A stretch of 64,000 nt of DNA from Daphnia pulex (lineage: Eukaryota; Arthropoda; Branchiopoda; Diplostraca; Daphniidae), in the NCBI RefSeq assembly GCF_021134715.1, contig NC_060028.1, forward strand, positions 1,262,501-1,326,500, given 5' to 3'. The translations under genes were made by a program, and so were the position numbers. Position 1 is the first letter of the stretch. Every line of letters begins with the position of its first letter. This document shows positions 33,830-44,719 of the stretch, one piece after another. A model generated the notes under the pieces. That model saw only the letters and a program-made list of their open reading frames with translations. It was not told where the DNA came from and ran no database searches.

Positions 33830-34720
33830 TCAATAAAATGGTTAGTTGTTTTTTGTTTCAGGTGAACAATTGTGAGTTGAAGAAAAGTTGTATGGAGGTG
33901 GATCACAGTTATTGGAGTAAAATGTTGGATTGGGTACAGGTACAGAAGATGAACAAAGGGAGGAGAGTATTCATTATTCCCAGTTCCAGTAATAGGAAGA
34001 ATAGTCTTGTTGCTGTGGATGCTGTTCCGGGTGAGACCATCTATGTAGTTGAAGAGTAAAGTTGATGTTGGACTGGGGACTAATAACATCCTTTTGAAAA
34101 TTGGCAGCGACCCCATTCGGATTGAAGTGGTGATTGTGGAGGTGTAGACTCGAGACGTCGAGTAGTTGGGTTGGCACCAGCGATGGGACAACTGTAGGAT
34201 CGAAATAGAATCCAGCAGGAGTCGGAAGGATTTTAGGTGAGGCGGAAGAATTTGAAATTTGATAAAACGAAACAAGTGACACTAGTTAATCAATAATCCA
34301 ACAAATCTTCTTAATCCAATCGAGACTAACCTTTGTCGTTGACGATAAACGTAAGGCGATGATCGATGATGTTGGCGATTTGTTTCGCGAGTCGGAGGCG
34401 CAGCTCTTGATGATCCAAGTTGTTGGGCACGTCGACGGAGATTCTGAAACCACCACTGATGAATCAAGAGGAAAAATTAATTTCTGGTAATCGGTTTCAA
34501 AGGTAAAATTTAAAATTCTGTACCATAATTGATTTCTCAGACTAGAGACGCTAATTAACTGGGCGATGCGGCGGCGACCTTCTCGATTTGAAAACGAATT
34601 CCTGGAGAACTCTCCTTCCAGTAGCTCAAGCTGGAACTCGTCGTAAAAGTGGCGCTGGCGAACTGATCGGGAAGATTTTGAAGTGGAACCAACTGCATAA
34701 TAATCTTATGGTAAAATTTC
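33830..34720 (-). pseudogene. Gene-like repeat unit A, copy 3
   Basis: This is the most complete copy of unit A. Minus-strand blocks are about 34694-34540 (RQRHFYDEFQLELLEGEF in one frame), 34452-34330 (GFRISVDVPNNLDHQELRL, then RLAKQIANIIDHRLTFIV, with donor GTTAGT) and 34282-33974 (ends PEQHPQQQDYSSYYWNWE before a stop). The pattern of an Arg/Glu-rich block, an amphipathic block and a Gln/Tyr-rich tail is kept between copies 1 and 3. The first block is open in two frames and the frames drift between copies, so I leave it as a probable pseudogene of an unrecognised family. Confidence 0.45.
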
Positions 34721-35450
34721 ACATTTAAAACTTTTCTTTAACAATTAAAGTATAAATGATGGGAAAAGAAAAATTACCGTAACTAGCCACAGTGAAGATG
34801 AGTTACGTATGTAGGTAGATTAAACGGAAATCAAGAACTAGTAAAAACTAGCGGAATGCGAAAATTTGCCATTTGGTTTCTATTGATCGAGGAAATATTT
34901 CTACAGTGGCTAAAGAAATAAAAAATCCCGTCAAACACTTCCTGCCGCCACATCCGAGCGTGACAAGTTTATCTTTCTTGCGGTGGATTAGGGGATTATG
35001 ACTGGGCTTGGTTTATGTAATGGTTGAGTAGAGGGAGAGTGTGTTTGACCAGATATCCTTTTCTTAATGTGAATGATCACGATGGATTATCTTGTCGGAA
35101 TTTCTTAAACGCCAGTTGATAAAATCTCTTTCAAAGCAGCCAATGCAGCTTCCAAAGCAGCTGCCATATGGCTTTTCTTCCTTTGTAAATGGATTTTATT
35201 TCAATGGGCACAATTTTGATGTTTCTTTATTTTCTTATCCTTTGAAGTCAATTACTTTAATGAATTTTGATTTAGAGACCTTTTGTTACCTCCCTCCTAA
35301 GTAATCTTCTTAATAATCCATCGTTTGATTCGTTGGTTCGATTTATAAAGTATATTGAATTCCGCGTTTTTTTTTTCTTTTGGTATCAACGTTCACATTG
35401 ATTTTACGATTTTCACTCATTTCAAATTTTTCCAGTTTACACTTTTCGGT
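34720..35450 (+). repeat. Repeat unit B, copy 2
   Basis: It follows unit A directly, as at 18.99-19.64 kb. It shares 'CCGTAACTAGCCA.AGTGAAGATGA', 'AACACTTCCTGCCGCCAC', 'GCCATATGGCTTTTCTTCC' and 'AATCCATCGTTTGATTCGTT' with copy 1. Confidence 0.65.
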
Positions 35451-35799
35451 GAGTTTCAGATTCTACGTTTCATTTTCATGAAATTCGATTCGAAAAGAAA
35501 GAAAATGTTATCAAATCACGAAAGGTTTTAAAAGAAATGACAAGTATACGTTGGTCCCAACCGATTGATATGACGTTATTCTTGGGAAGGGAAATGTGGG
35601 CGTTTCCTGAAATAAAATATAACATAGCCCATTTGTCTCTGTGCCACGAACAGTCAGGTTTATCAGCAGAATTTTGGCGGAAGACGGGAAGAGTGACCCA
35701 GAAGACAAGTCTTTCTTTTCTTTCAATTTTTTTCGCAAAATTCATATTTTTTACTTAGAACTAAAGAGAAAAGTTTATAGACCAAAGCAAACAAGATTA

Positions 35800-36620
35800 A
35801 TTACTGATTTCTCATTTATCCCCGTAGGATTCAATTAATATTCGGAGGTTGAGCTGTTTGAAATTTGAAAATTTGGAAGCAATCCAGCCGTTCATTCATT
35901 CGTGGTTCGCGGATGCTGTGAGGAAACTGTCGACTGTTACACTAGGTGGCTAAAACCTAAAATTATGTCCACCAGGTGGCTGAGTGTCCATTCGTTACTC
36001 GTTACTCGTTAGTGACTACTACTGACTAGTGAGTGACAGACAATTACCGCCATTTTTTTTTCGATTGAGCGAGTGTGATTATGAATGGAAATCGTTGTAG
36101 TGTACAGCAAATTGAAAAGGTAATTTATTCATTTTAGTTTCAATTTCTTTAAGGATACTAAATGTTGATTATTTGTGTGACAACAGCCTAGTATCTTGAA
36201 GCAGCTATGGTACATTTTGCCAAAATGTCAATGATGTCTCTTTTCCCTGTACGGTCCCTGTACCTGCTGCACGTTTTGGTCAAAAACACTTCAGAAAAAT
36301 TCAAGTAAATATGTTGTTTAATTTAATAACTGTTAGACTACAGATTTAGTTAGTTGGTGACTATATCTTAACTTACCTGTTGCAGATCTTTCAGTTGAGT
36401 CGACATTAGAAAAGCTGGCCAACTGTAGGTTCCTCTGCAATATTTATTCTGTGAGGGATTGCATAGCTTAAGCTAACTTTTATAATGTTTGTTGTGTCAT
36501 TTGAGACATGGGATGTTGAGAGTAATTGAATTTTTTTTTTTAACAGATTAATAGCCTGGTAAAGTCTGATCTCCTTCGTTGCTGCACAACATGCACATGG
36601 ATTTGATCATTTGATGTAGC
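35800..36620 (+). repeat. Repeat unit C, copy 2
   Basis: It matches 21240-22130 from 'TTTATCCCCGTAGGATTCAATTAATATT' through 'CCTGCTGCACGTTTTGGTCAAAAA' and on to the 'GAGACAT' and 'AACAG.TTA.TAGCCTG' blocks. In both places it lies to the right of an A-B pair, although a peroxidase pseudogene separates them only at the first locus. Confidence 0.65.
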
Positions 36621-37824
36621 CAGATGGTTAAAGGTGTTCATCTTGCTACTTGTATTGTGTGTGTTTCTTCACATGAAAAAACACTTAAGAACAATTGAAG
36701 TAATTGTTTCAATCAACTTTCTTATTGTATATATGGCTCATCAGAAATTAAGCTTTGCCAACTGTAGATTACTTAAGAACATTTATAACAATAATTCTGA
36801 GAGATTCCATAGTTTACTATACTTCTCATCATTTTTTATATTGTCAATGAGACTTCAATTGTAATGGGTTTTTTTTTCAATTAGGATTATAGATTAAGCT
36901 GATTAATGTTTTGATAATGACACTTAGAATGTTTGATTGCAGGCACTTTTTCAAGTATTTAAATTCCAAATGATTTTGTAGTTTAGTCTTAGATCTAGTT
37001 TCATGTAAAATTGTTTTTCAACTCAAATTTTGTTTCAACAATAGCTTTCAGATAATTAGTTCTACAGAGATTGTTTTCAGAATATTTGGGTTAACTCTTG
37101 AAACCGAAAAATAGTGACATCAATTTGTCTTTTCAGGCAGCAATTCCATTGATGCTGAAGATTAATTCATTTCATTTTGGTTATAGGTTTATCGTTTATG
37201 TTCCCGTAGTTGCTGTCCGATGTGGGACGTTATTGTAGCCTATGTTGGTGAAATATTTTTTTACATCATGTTAAACTGCAGGCTGTTCCTTGGTGCTGGT
37301 GTCGGTTACCGAAGTTGCATCATTATTTTGTTTAATTGTCATTGGGCCTGCAGTTTATCGATTACATGTTAAGAGGGAACAAAAACAGAAATATGGGGAA
37401 TTCATGTTAAAAAAATAATAAATATTTTTCCGGGATTGGGAAAGGAAAAGGAACGTAGAGGATGTTTGGGGGGGGGGGATTGAATTTCAAAAAATGCTGA
37501 GGTTTGTTGTACAAAATATTACCTACATGCTAGGTAATGATAAAAACAATAACTTATAATCTCACTAAAACACACTTTCATATATTTCCGACATCCCTAT
37601 AAACCTTTAATCCTATAAACATACCTTCATATCATTTCCACACCCCTAAAATTCCACCAACAAAAACTTACCTTTCCTCAAACTCCTTTCCGTGTAACTC
37701 TTGTAGTGCAAAATTAATTTAATAAACAAATCCCTTTATTTATTTAAAAGCACTGAAATAATTTATGAATTGTGGATTAAGTTAATCTTGTCTTTTTTTA
37801 CACGAGTATGAGCAAGCAACTCTT
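36621..37824. other. Gene-poor AT-rich stretch
   Basis: No recognised gene or RNA. It holds a ten-base G run at about 37470 and otherwise AT-rich unique sequence. Confidence 0.4.
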
Positions 37825-37962
37825 TACCTAATGACACAAAAAGCGATGATTCATTTTGGCCGAAATCTTTGTCAGTTAAGAATTTTACTTATTCAAGAAC
37901 TAATTTTAAAAAAAATTTCTAATTCCACACAAATTAAACATCGCTTTTTGTCTCATTGGGTA
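37825..37962. mobile_element. Short hairpin MITE with 24-bp inverted ends
   Basis: The left end 37825-37848 (TACCTAATGACACAAAAAGCGATG) and the right end 37939-37962, read in reverse complement, agree at 22 of 24 positions. The whole element is 138 bp with no coding capacity, as expected of a miniature inverted-repeat element. I could not fix a target-site duplication, so the superfamily is open. Confidence 0.6.
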
Positions 37963-40200
37963 GCGCATGGCCTACGCATTGCTTTGTTAAAACTCGCACA
38001 TGCTGTTGGAATTGTCTACGGCCCCCAGAGATAGTATCTGGACCGACCAAATTATCAGTCTTCAATTCCAGCAATCTCTCGTCGGTTTCCAAGCAACTAG
38101 AACATTGGAGAGGGATTAACCTGAAAGAAGAGTATATTAAGATATAATTTTCAAACCACATGATGTAGTAACAGAAAACCAAGTTTACCTCAAATCAATC
38201 AATCTTACATTGTTCTAAATTAGAACTAAGAACACCACATAATCTTGAGTAGCTGCATTTTCTCGCTGTTGTACCCAAAATAGATAGCAGCAAAGAATTG
38301 GATCTGGCGAAGGCATAAATATCTTGAAGATCTACAACTTGACAGGGAAAAATTAACATGAACATTATTGCCTTAAAGAACACAGTAATTAAAAATAATT
38401 TTGGTACAATAAATACCTTGCAACAAAAATTATTTTGCTTCAGAAGACAGGTTGTGAGCTTGCATTATTAGATTAGACCATTTCATTTCTAATGTCATGA
38501 GCACCTAGTTGGCCAGGTACATGAAAACTTCGGCTGAAATTATCTGAAAACATTGTCAAGCGGTCAAGGATGCAGTAAGAAACATCAGCTAAAGCATGGC
38601 TTAAGATTGTTTTATCTATTACGTAAAAACAGTTAACTTGTTATCCAATCTCTGTTGTTAAACTTTTTAAGTAACTTATGAAAGTAACGACGTGTAATGT
38701 AATGTCATGTCTGTGTCATGACTGACTGATGTGCAACTAACGTAAGATTCAAGACTCATTACTAGATGTCGCCAGTGTCGCCCATGTTGACATTCTGACA
38801 TCGTGAATTTTACATTCTGACATCGTGAAATTTCAATGAATCCTGTGATTTCAAATGCCAAATTGAACTTCGTATCATATGTAGGTTTATCTTTACCTAG
38901 TTTCCTTATTTTTGTACTGTACCAACTTATTTCTTCAAATTCTAGATGGATACTGTCAGTCATTCCAACAAGTTGACTTAGCGCTCAGTCACTTTCCATC
39001 CATTAGATCCTCATGCTGTCAAAAGCCTAAAACTCATGTTTGAAGCACACATATACTGGAATACAAATGTTCTGAGATTAGGTATTTCCCCATTATTGCT
39101 ACCAGACCATTACAATTCAGATTTTCATACAACATTGGTATTCTTTCTCATGAACCATAGGATCTTTTCTGAATCTCGCAATTTTGGTGGTGTACCCTGC
39201 AACAGCATGTTTGTAGCTGTTTTTACTTCTGTTTAGAAGGTCATCCAGCTAAGAGATAGGTAGAGTTTTATTTCTCTTGGGTAAATTTGTGTAAATTTGT
39301 AAATAATGAAGATAATTTCCTTGTCTCATTTCCACTTAGAGTTTCAGAGACGTGAAGAGTGTGAAGTGACCTGCCATGTTTGTACCAGATCTGCTTGATG
39401 AAAGTCAAATGCCTTACTAAATTCATATCCCATATGATAAAGGTAAGCATCAATACAACCTTTCACCACGCCACTGCAATACTTCATGACACTGTCTTTA
39501 GCATCAGGAAATTTATCTCAACATGTGAGTGCTGAACATGGATTGCTGTGAATTCCATTTTTATGGTTTTTTCATCATGAACATTTCAGTGTGCTTCTTA
39601 GAAAAGGTAAAGATTGATATGCTTTATTCATTTTTATATTTCAATTTATGTAAAACATTTTTTTTACAGAGCACGCAGTTCCTTTATGGATACGTGTGGT
39701 CCTGGCACGGAGATTCTTGTGCCAATGCTGACCTTTGTCCATGACGAAGAGGAACTTCCACCAATGTCTTCTCTCATCCTTATCTTCGCGACGTCCGCTC
39801 ATCTAGCTTCACTGCTTTGTATGAACTACTACACAACTTGTCTTCTTCATTGGCGAGTTGGATCCCTTCAGTGTTCGCTTCCGCCCGCTGTGACACACCT
39901 GTAATCATTCACCGCGGGATTATGCCCAGGTACCCAACAATTGACTTATTTTCGTAGGTTATCCGTTATCTAATAGTCTAGTTGCGTTAAACTCTGTCTG
40001 TGTAATAGTTTCCAAAATCAGGCCCTTCTTACGCGCAAACGAAGTTTTACTTGGACGTTTCTTTTTTCTAACGCTAGATGGCTTTTTGATAATTTGCAGC
40101 TGTCAAAACAGTCAGTTTCAGTTGCTTTGCACATCTCTTTAAACATTAATTGGCAGTTATTTTGTTGAAATATTTAGTGATAACTGACGATTACTATTCC
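37963..40200. other. Unassigned stretch
   Basis: No family-level gene call is possible. Short frames at 37956-38147, 39036-39236 and 39614-39904 are unsupported by motifs. A small direct repeat, 'TACATTCTGACATCGTGAA', occurs twice near 38790-38830. The AG at 39670 followed by an open plus-strand stretch could be an exon of an unknown gene. Confidence 0.3.
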
Positions 40201-40203
40201 CCC

Positions 40204-40592
40204 AACAAAGCTCACTTGTTAAATTTTCGATTTTTGCTTTTTTTTTCTACTTCCGGTTTTCTCATTTCAGTCAGTAGTTCAGTAAATATTCATTTGACGA
40301 GCAAAAGAACCACATATTCGTGATCCTCGTAAAATTTGTGGTAAAGTTCATGTTATGTTTTTTACGTACGCGTACTTCCGGTTTCGAAAATTTTCCTGAA
40401 CTATAGTTCAGGAAAATTCTCGATTTTGGCCAAATTTTGGATTTCGTTTTAAACACACTTAATCGACCCCAAATTTCATGGAGATCACGAATATGTGCTT
40501 TAATTTGATGACAGCTCAATGGTTGAGGAGCTGTGGCTACTTCCGGTATACTTCCGGAAATTTTTTCGATAAACTAGCAAGTGAGCTTTGTT
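40204..40592. mobile_element. Nested-palindrome MITE, 389 bp
   Basis: The ends AACAAAGCTCACTTG (40204-40218) and its perfect reverse complement (40578-40592) enclose a second perfect 15-bp inverted pair, CACATATTCGTGATC (40311-40325) with 40483-40497. At the centre is a perfect 30-bp palindrome at 40389-40418. All three share nearly one centre, so the whole element is one large imperfect hairpin. 'ACTTCCGG' motifs recur on both arms. It has no coding capacity. This is a non-autonomous DNA element of unassigned superfamily. Confidence 0.8.
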
Positions 40593-40854
40593 CAGTTAAC
40601 AGTTCTCAATATTGCAAGCTTGATTTTAAGCTAAAAAAATGTCATCTTTAAATCTTTGAGCTAAAAAACCTGATTATTGTTTCCATCTGTATTATGTAAC
40701 TTTTATTGGCATGTCACTAAATAAGAATTGTTTTATCTTTATTCAGGTAATGCAGAGGAAACGTCGAGAAGGTGGACACCGAAACGTCGCCGGTATCTCC
40801 AAAATGTCTTCGCAGATCATCATTTGTTGTTGGTAATATGTTTGTGAGAGTTAG

Positions 40855-41121
40855 TTAACCCGTTGTCTGCCACGCCTTTGTTCTCCCCTAGCTCCTTAGC
40901 ACGGGCTGCGTGCGCTGTTCGGCCTCGTGGTTGGAAAGTCGCACCAGCCCAAAATCTGCCGCAAGGCGCCTGTTACAAGGCAATGCACCATAGTTCCCCC
41001 TTTTCAGCACGGACTTGTCAGCAATGGCAAGTCCCACCTTGGTCATAGATCCTTCAGACGTGGCACGTAAAGTAGTAGAGAGCAACCTACGGGTTGTATG
41101 GCGTGGCAGCCAACGGGTTAA
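40855..41121. mobile_element. piggyBac-type MITE
   Basis: The element has TTAA at both edges (40855-40858 and 41118-41121), the canonical piggyBac target duplication. Its terminal inverted repeats are CCCGTTGTCTGCCACGCC (40859-40876) and 41100-41117, which differ at one position of 18. The 259-bp interior is GC-richer than the surroundings and has no transposase, so it would depend on a piggyBac transposase elsewhere. Confidence 0.85.
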
Positions 41122-41389
41122 CTCAAGTGTATGTATGTATTTATGTGTGTATGAGATTGTATAATGTGGTGAAATTGTGGGTGAAGGTGGGACAATAAAG
41201 TTATCTCTACAATTTCTAAAATTTAGAGTAAACATTAAATCGTAAGTTTCTTTCGTAAATCGTAATGCAAAGCGACTCCAACATATGAAATAGTCGCAAT
41301 GTCAAAAGGCTTGAAGGTGTTGAGAGAAATCGTAGAAGATGATCACCATAAAACAATTTATTCTCTCATTTAAGCTCAACGATTCCAAG

Positions 41390-42300
41390 TGATTAGTAAC
41401 TATTAAGATGTGACCGACAAATTTGAACACAATTAAATACATCAGAAATTTTGGCTATAGTATTTAAGAGCCTCCCTGTAATAAACTGGAGAAGCGAAGG
41501 TTGTGATGTAACATTCAGGTGTCTTAACGGTGTAGTAACTCGGGGCAGTGGAATACTTCGCAGCTTCGATGCAGCAAGTCGGAGCAGCCTAAGTAGTGGT
41601 GCAATACTCGGGTGCCTTAGTTGTGTAGTACTTAGGAGCATCGGTATGGGAGCGGAGCCTCGGTATGGGAGCGGAGCCTCGGTATGGTAGCTGAAGGCAG
41701 CGTGGGTTGTAGTGTAGTAAACTGGAACCTCAGTCTAGTATTTCGGTCCAACGTAGTACGAGGGAGCAGCCGCTGTGTAGTAATTCGGTGCAGAGTAGTC
41801 CTAGGGCGCTTCGGTGTAGTATTTGACCGCTTTGGTGGCGTAATAAGCTCAAGCCTCGGTGAAGTAGCTGGGAACGGAGTAGTACTTAGGCCTCGGTGTA
41901 AAAGGCTAGGGCAGCATACGTGGTGGTGTAGTAACTCCGGTGCCTTGGTGGTGTAGTAACTCCGGTGCCTTGGTGGTGTAGTAACTCCGGTGCCTTGGTG
42001 GTGTAGTAACTCCGGTGCCTTGGTGGTGTAGTAACTCCGGTGCCTTGGTGGTGTAGCTTGGGGCAGAGTTATACTTTGGGGCCTCGGTGTAGTAGTTCGG
42101 GACATCATCAGTTGTGGATTATACTCCGGGGAATTGGTGGTGAAGTAACGGGTTGTTGCGTATGCTGTTGTGTTATAAAACGGCGGCGTTGCGGTTTGGT
42201 ATCCACATTCCCCCGAGACATCGGTACACCAGTGGTCGACTTAACCATCAAGGATACAACAGCCAACAGCAGCACGACCCCATAGTTAACTAAAATGTAA
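41390..42300 (-). pseudogene. Tyr/Thr-rich repeat protein pseudogene 1
   Basis: On the minus strand an acceptor at about 42294 leads into NYGVVLLLAVVSLMV, a signal-peptide-like core, and then a region whose three frames together read YYTT, APE and YYTE repeats of the kind found in large arthropod Tyr-rich extracellular/cuticle proteins. The frame changes several times and there are internal stops. At 41920-42055 a 25-bp unit repeats about five times; since 25 is not a multiple of three the frame rotates in each unit. No separate promoter is seen for this copy. Confidence 0.7.
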
Positions 42301-42399
42301 ATAGTTGGAACATGAATTTCCAATAATAACTAGCATATTAACAAACAGAAAAAATAATAAAATGAAACAAAACTCCATGTAGAAACAGAATATTTACCA

Positions 42400-43256
42400 T
42401 TTGGTTGTAGTGTAATACTCGGTGGCCTTGGTGTAGTAAACAGGAGCCTCAGTTTGGTGTAGCTTGGAGCAGAGTTATACTTAATGAAGTAAACTTTTCG
42501 GTGTAGTAGTAGTTGGGGGCTTCGTCGTAGTATCTGGGTGTAGCCTAGGTTGTGGTGTAGTAGACTGGATCCTCGGTGTAGTATTACAGTTCAATGTGGT
42601 AGGAAGGAACAGCTACTGTGTTGTAAGTCTGGGCTATGTAGTACTTGGCCGCCTCAGTTGTGGTTGTGAAGTTACTGGCAGTGTAGTACTTGTGCGGTTA
42701 AGTATAATACTCGACCTCTTTGGTATTGAATTAGGATGGAGCCTCGGTGTAGTAGACTGGGGCAGCATTCGAAGTCGTGTAGTACTAGGGGACTTCGGTG
42801 TAGTAGGCTGGGACAGTATACTCGGTGGTGTAGTACTTAGGAGCCTCGGCGCAGCAAGTAGATGTTGCGTATCTAGACGTTGTTGTGTAGTAAGGCGGCG
42901 ACGTGGTGCACTATTCTTTCGCTGCTGTTGCTTGGTATCCACCAAGTCCAGGAGACATCGGTTCACCCGTGGTCGACCCAACCATTAACCATACAACACC
43001 AAACAGCAGCACGGCGCCATAGTTAACTAAACTATAAACGATTTGAACATTAATTATCGAATATAACTGGTCATATCAACTGAAGACAAGATAAAATTAA
43101 TGCACGACTCGAAATAAAAATGAATGTTTACCCGTGATTGCGAACCGGTATAACAATGAAGGCAGTTGGTGACAAATATTGAGCTGCAGTTGTTGCCGTG
43201 TCGGAGGTGCTCACTCGACTGAGTTCCCGAAGTCTTTTCTCCCTTCCTTTTATACG
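42400..43256 (-). pseudogene. Tyr/Thr-rich repeat protein pseudogene 2
   Basis: The promoter (TATAAAAGG read on the minus strand at about 43246-43256, then initiator CTCAGTCGAGTG) and a leader exon at about 43135-43225 precede a second exon from about 43026. That exon starts NYGAVLLFGVVWLMVGSTTG and continues MSPGLGGYQATAAKE before a stop. Downstream in the same frame are PPYYTTTSRYAT, APKYYTTEYTVPAYYTEVP, another stop, then YYTT and YYTEAP. The signal core and repeats mark a secreted structural protein; the stops mark it as dead. The leader exon lacks the ATG seen in copy 3 (ACG in its place). Confidence 0.75.
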
Positions 43257-43269
43257 ATTTTTCCTCACA

Positions 43270-44225
43270 CTCAGCTTTTGAGCCTTGCGGCTATACCTGC
43301 TTGATAATGAAGCAAACGCTTCCCGTTCTCACCCAACCTCTTAACCACCGCATGACACGTTTTACGTAATGATCTCCGTGACCTTCGAACGTCAAGGACA
43401 TGCAAACTGGCCTTTTCCTTCTGCAGGTTTCCGTTGCTGGGGGTGGGTCTACAAAAATCAATATCAAATTAATACCAAATGGATATGGCTTGAAAAGAAT
43501 GGAATCACGATGTAGTACCCGGGCTCTTTGGTGATGCAGCTCGGGGCAGCATAAATTGTAGTGTAATACTTTGAAGCCTCGGTGGTGTAGTATTTGTGGA
43601 CAACAACCAACAGCGGACGACGCCACGGTTTACTATACAATAAATAATTTGAACATTAATATGCAATAATAACTTACTAAAAAACAATAGAAATTGATAC
43701 AAAGCTACAACTAACAGATTTTTTACTCATGATTGCGATTTAGTGACAAATAGTGCACAGCAGTTGTTGCCGTGTCGCAGATGCTCACTCGACTGGTTTC
43801 CGTAGCCTTTTCTCTCGCCTTTTATACGACTTTTTCTTTTTCTCACCCTGACCCACCTCTTAAGCCTTGCGGCTATTGTACCTGCTTGATAATGAAGCAA
43901 CACGTGTCGTCCTCACCCAACCTCTCCCCCGTCGCATGACACGTTTTACGTTTTTGTTTCGACCTTCGAGCGTGAAGAAAATGCAAACTGGCCTTTCCTT
44001 CTTTAGGTTGACGTTCCTGGGGATGGGTCTACAATAACCAAAATCAAAATGAATACCAAATGGCTGAGCCTTGCTTGGCTTTTGTACCTGCTTGATAATG
44101 ATGCAACACGTCCAGTTCTCACCCAACCTCTTAACCACCGCATTGACAGTTTTACGTAATTTTCCCCAGCGTGAAGGACATGCAAACTGGCCGGCCCGTC
44201 TGCAGGTTGAACTCTACAATGGTAA
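43270..44225. repeat. Three-copy upstream module of the Tyr-rich loci
   Basis: A roughly 180-bp module ('ACCTGCTTGATAATGA.GCAA', 'CTCACCCAACCTCT', 'GCAT..CACGTTTTACGT', 'ACATGCAAACTGGCC') occurs at about 43285-43450, 43870-44035 and 44085-44215. The first two copies lie directly upstream of the TATA boxes of pseudogenes 2 and 3, so the module is probably an upstream promoter segment amplified with the genes; the third has no gene attached. Confidence 0.65.
43500..43832 (-). pseudogene. Tyr/Thr-rich repeat protein pseudogene 3 (truncated)
   Basis: A TATA box (GTATAAAAGGC on the minus strand, about 43818-43828) and initiator CCAGTCGAGTGAGC precede a leader exon at about 43730-43790 whose ATG A joins a donor (GTAAAA). 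The second exon retains only a few tens of bases of signal core and a few repeat codons (43500-43640) before homology to the others ends. It is the shortest of the three copies and cannot encode a full product. Confidence 0.6.
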
Positions 44226-44719
44226 TTGAAAAATAATTAATAAACACTGCATCAGTTGGAACACGTTGAAAATATACCTAAATCTAACGTAAGACAATCT
44301 AAAGTAACCATAACGAATGTACGACTCTTTCTCCATCATCAACACAGTAAAGAGTACGAATATCTTCTATTAGGTGTCGCTTTACGCGCTACCACTCCTC
44401 GATTGCTGTATAACAATTAAAGTTTACACTTACCCACTATTAAATAAATGGGTAATCTTGACGATGTTGGTAATAAACTTCACAAGTCATTGATAACTAT
44501 AATAAATTAGTGGCGCACGTCAGGTTGAGAATAATCACATATTCTTTGCATAACAGTGCGCGATCGGCTGTTCTATTACAAGCGTTGGAAATTCCAAGTA
44601 CCTAACGAAAAGTCAAAAATGCTAAATTGATAGCAGCTAATTGCTTAATGATGTTTGCTAGTAGTTGTCAATTTTTTGCGCTGGAACGCAAAATAGTGCA
44701 TCAAATTAACTAAAGCAAG

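Noticed and set aside
40740-40850. End of a Penelope-like or LINE element ('CACCGAAACGTCGCCGG')
   Set aside because: The motif is suggestive, but no reverse transcriptase or endonuclease sequence adjoins it.
41920-42055. Possible CRISPR-like array of direct repeats
   Set aside because: The 25-bp units are contiguous with no spacers, and the setting is a eukaryotic genome. It is a minisatellite.
42596-42988. A plus-strand Val/Gly/Arg-rich protein of 130 codons
   Set aside because: It is the antisense of the Tyr-rich pseudogene; promoter, signal core and repeats are on the minus strand.
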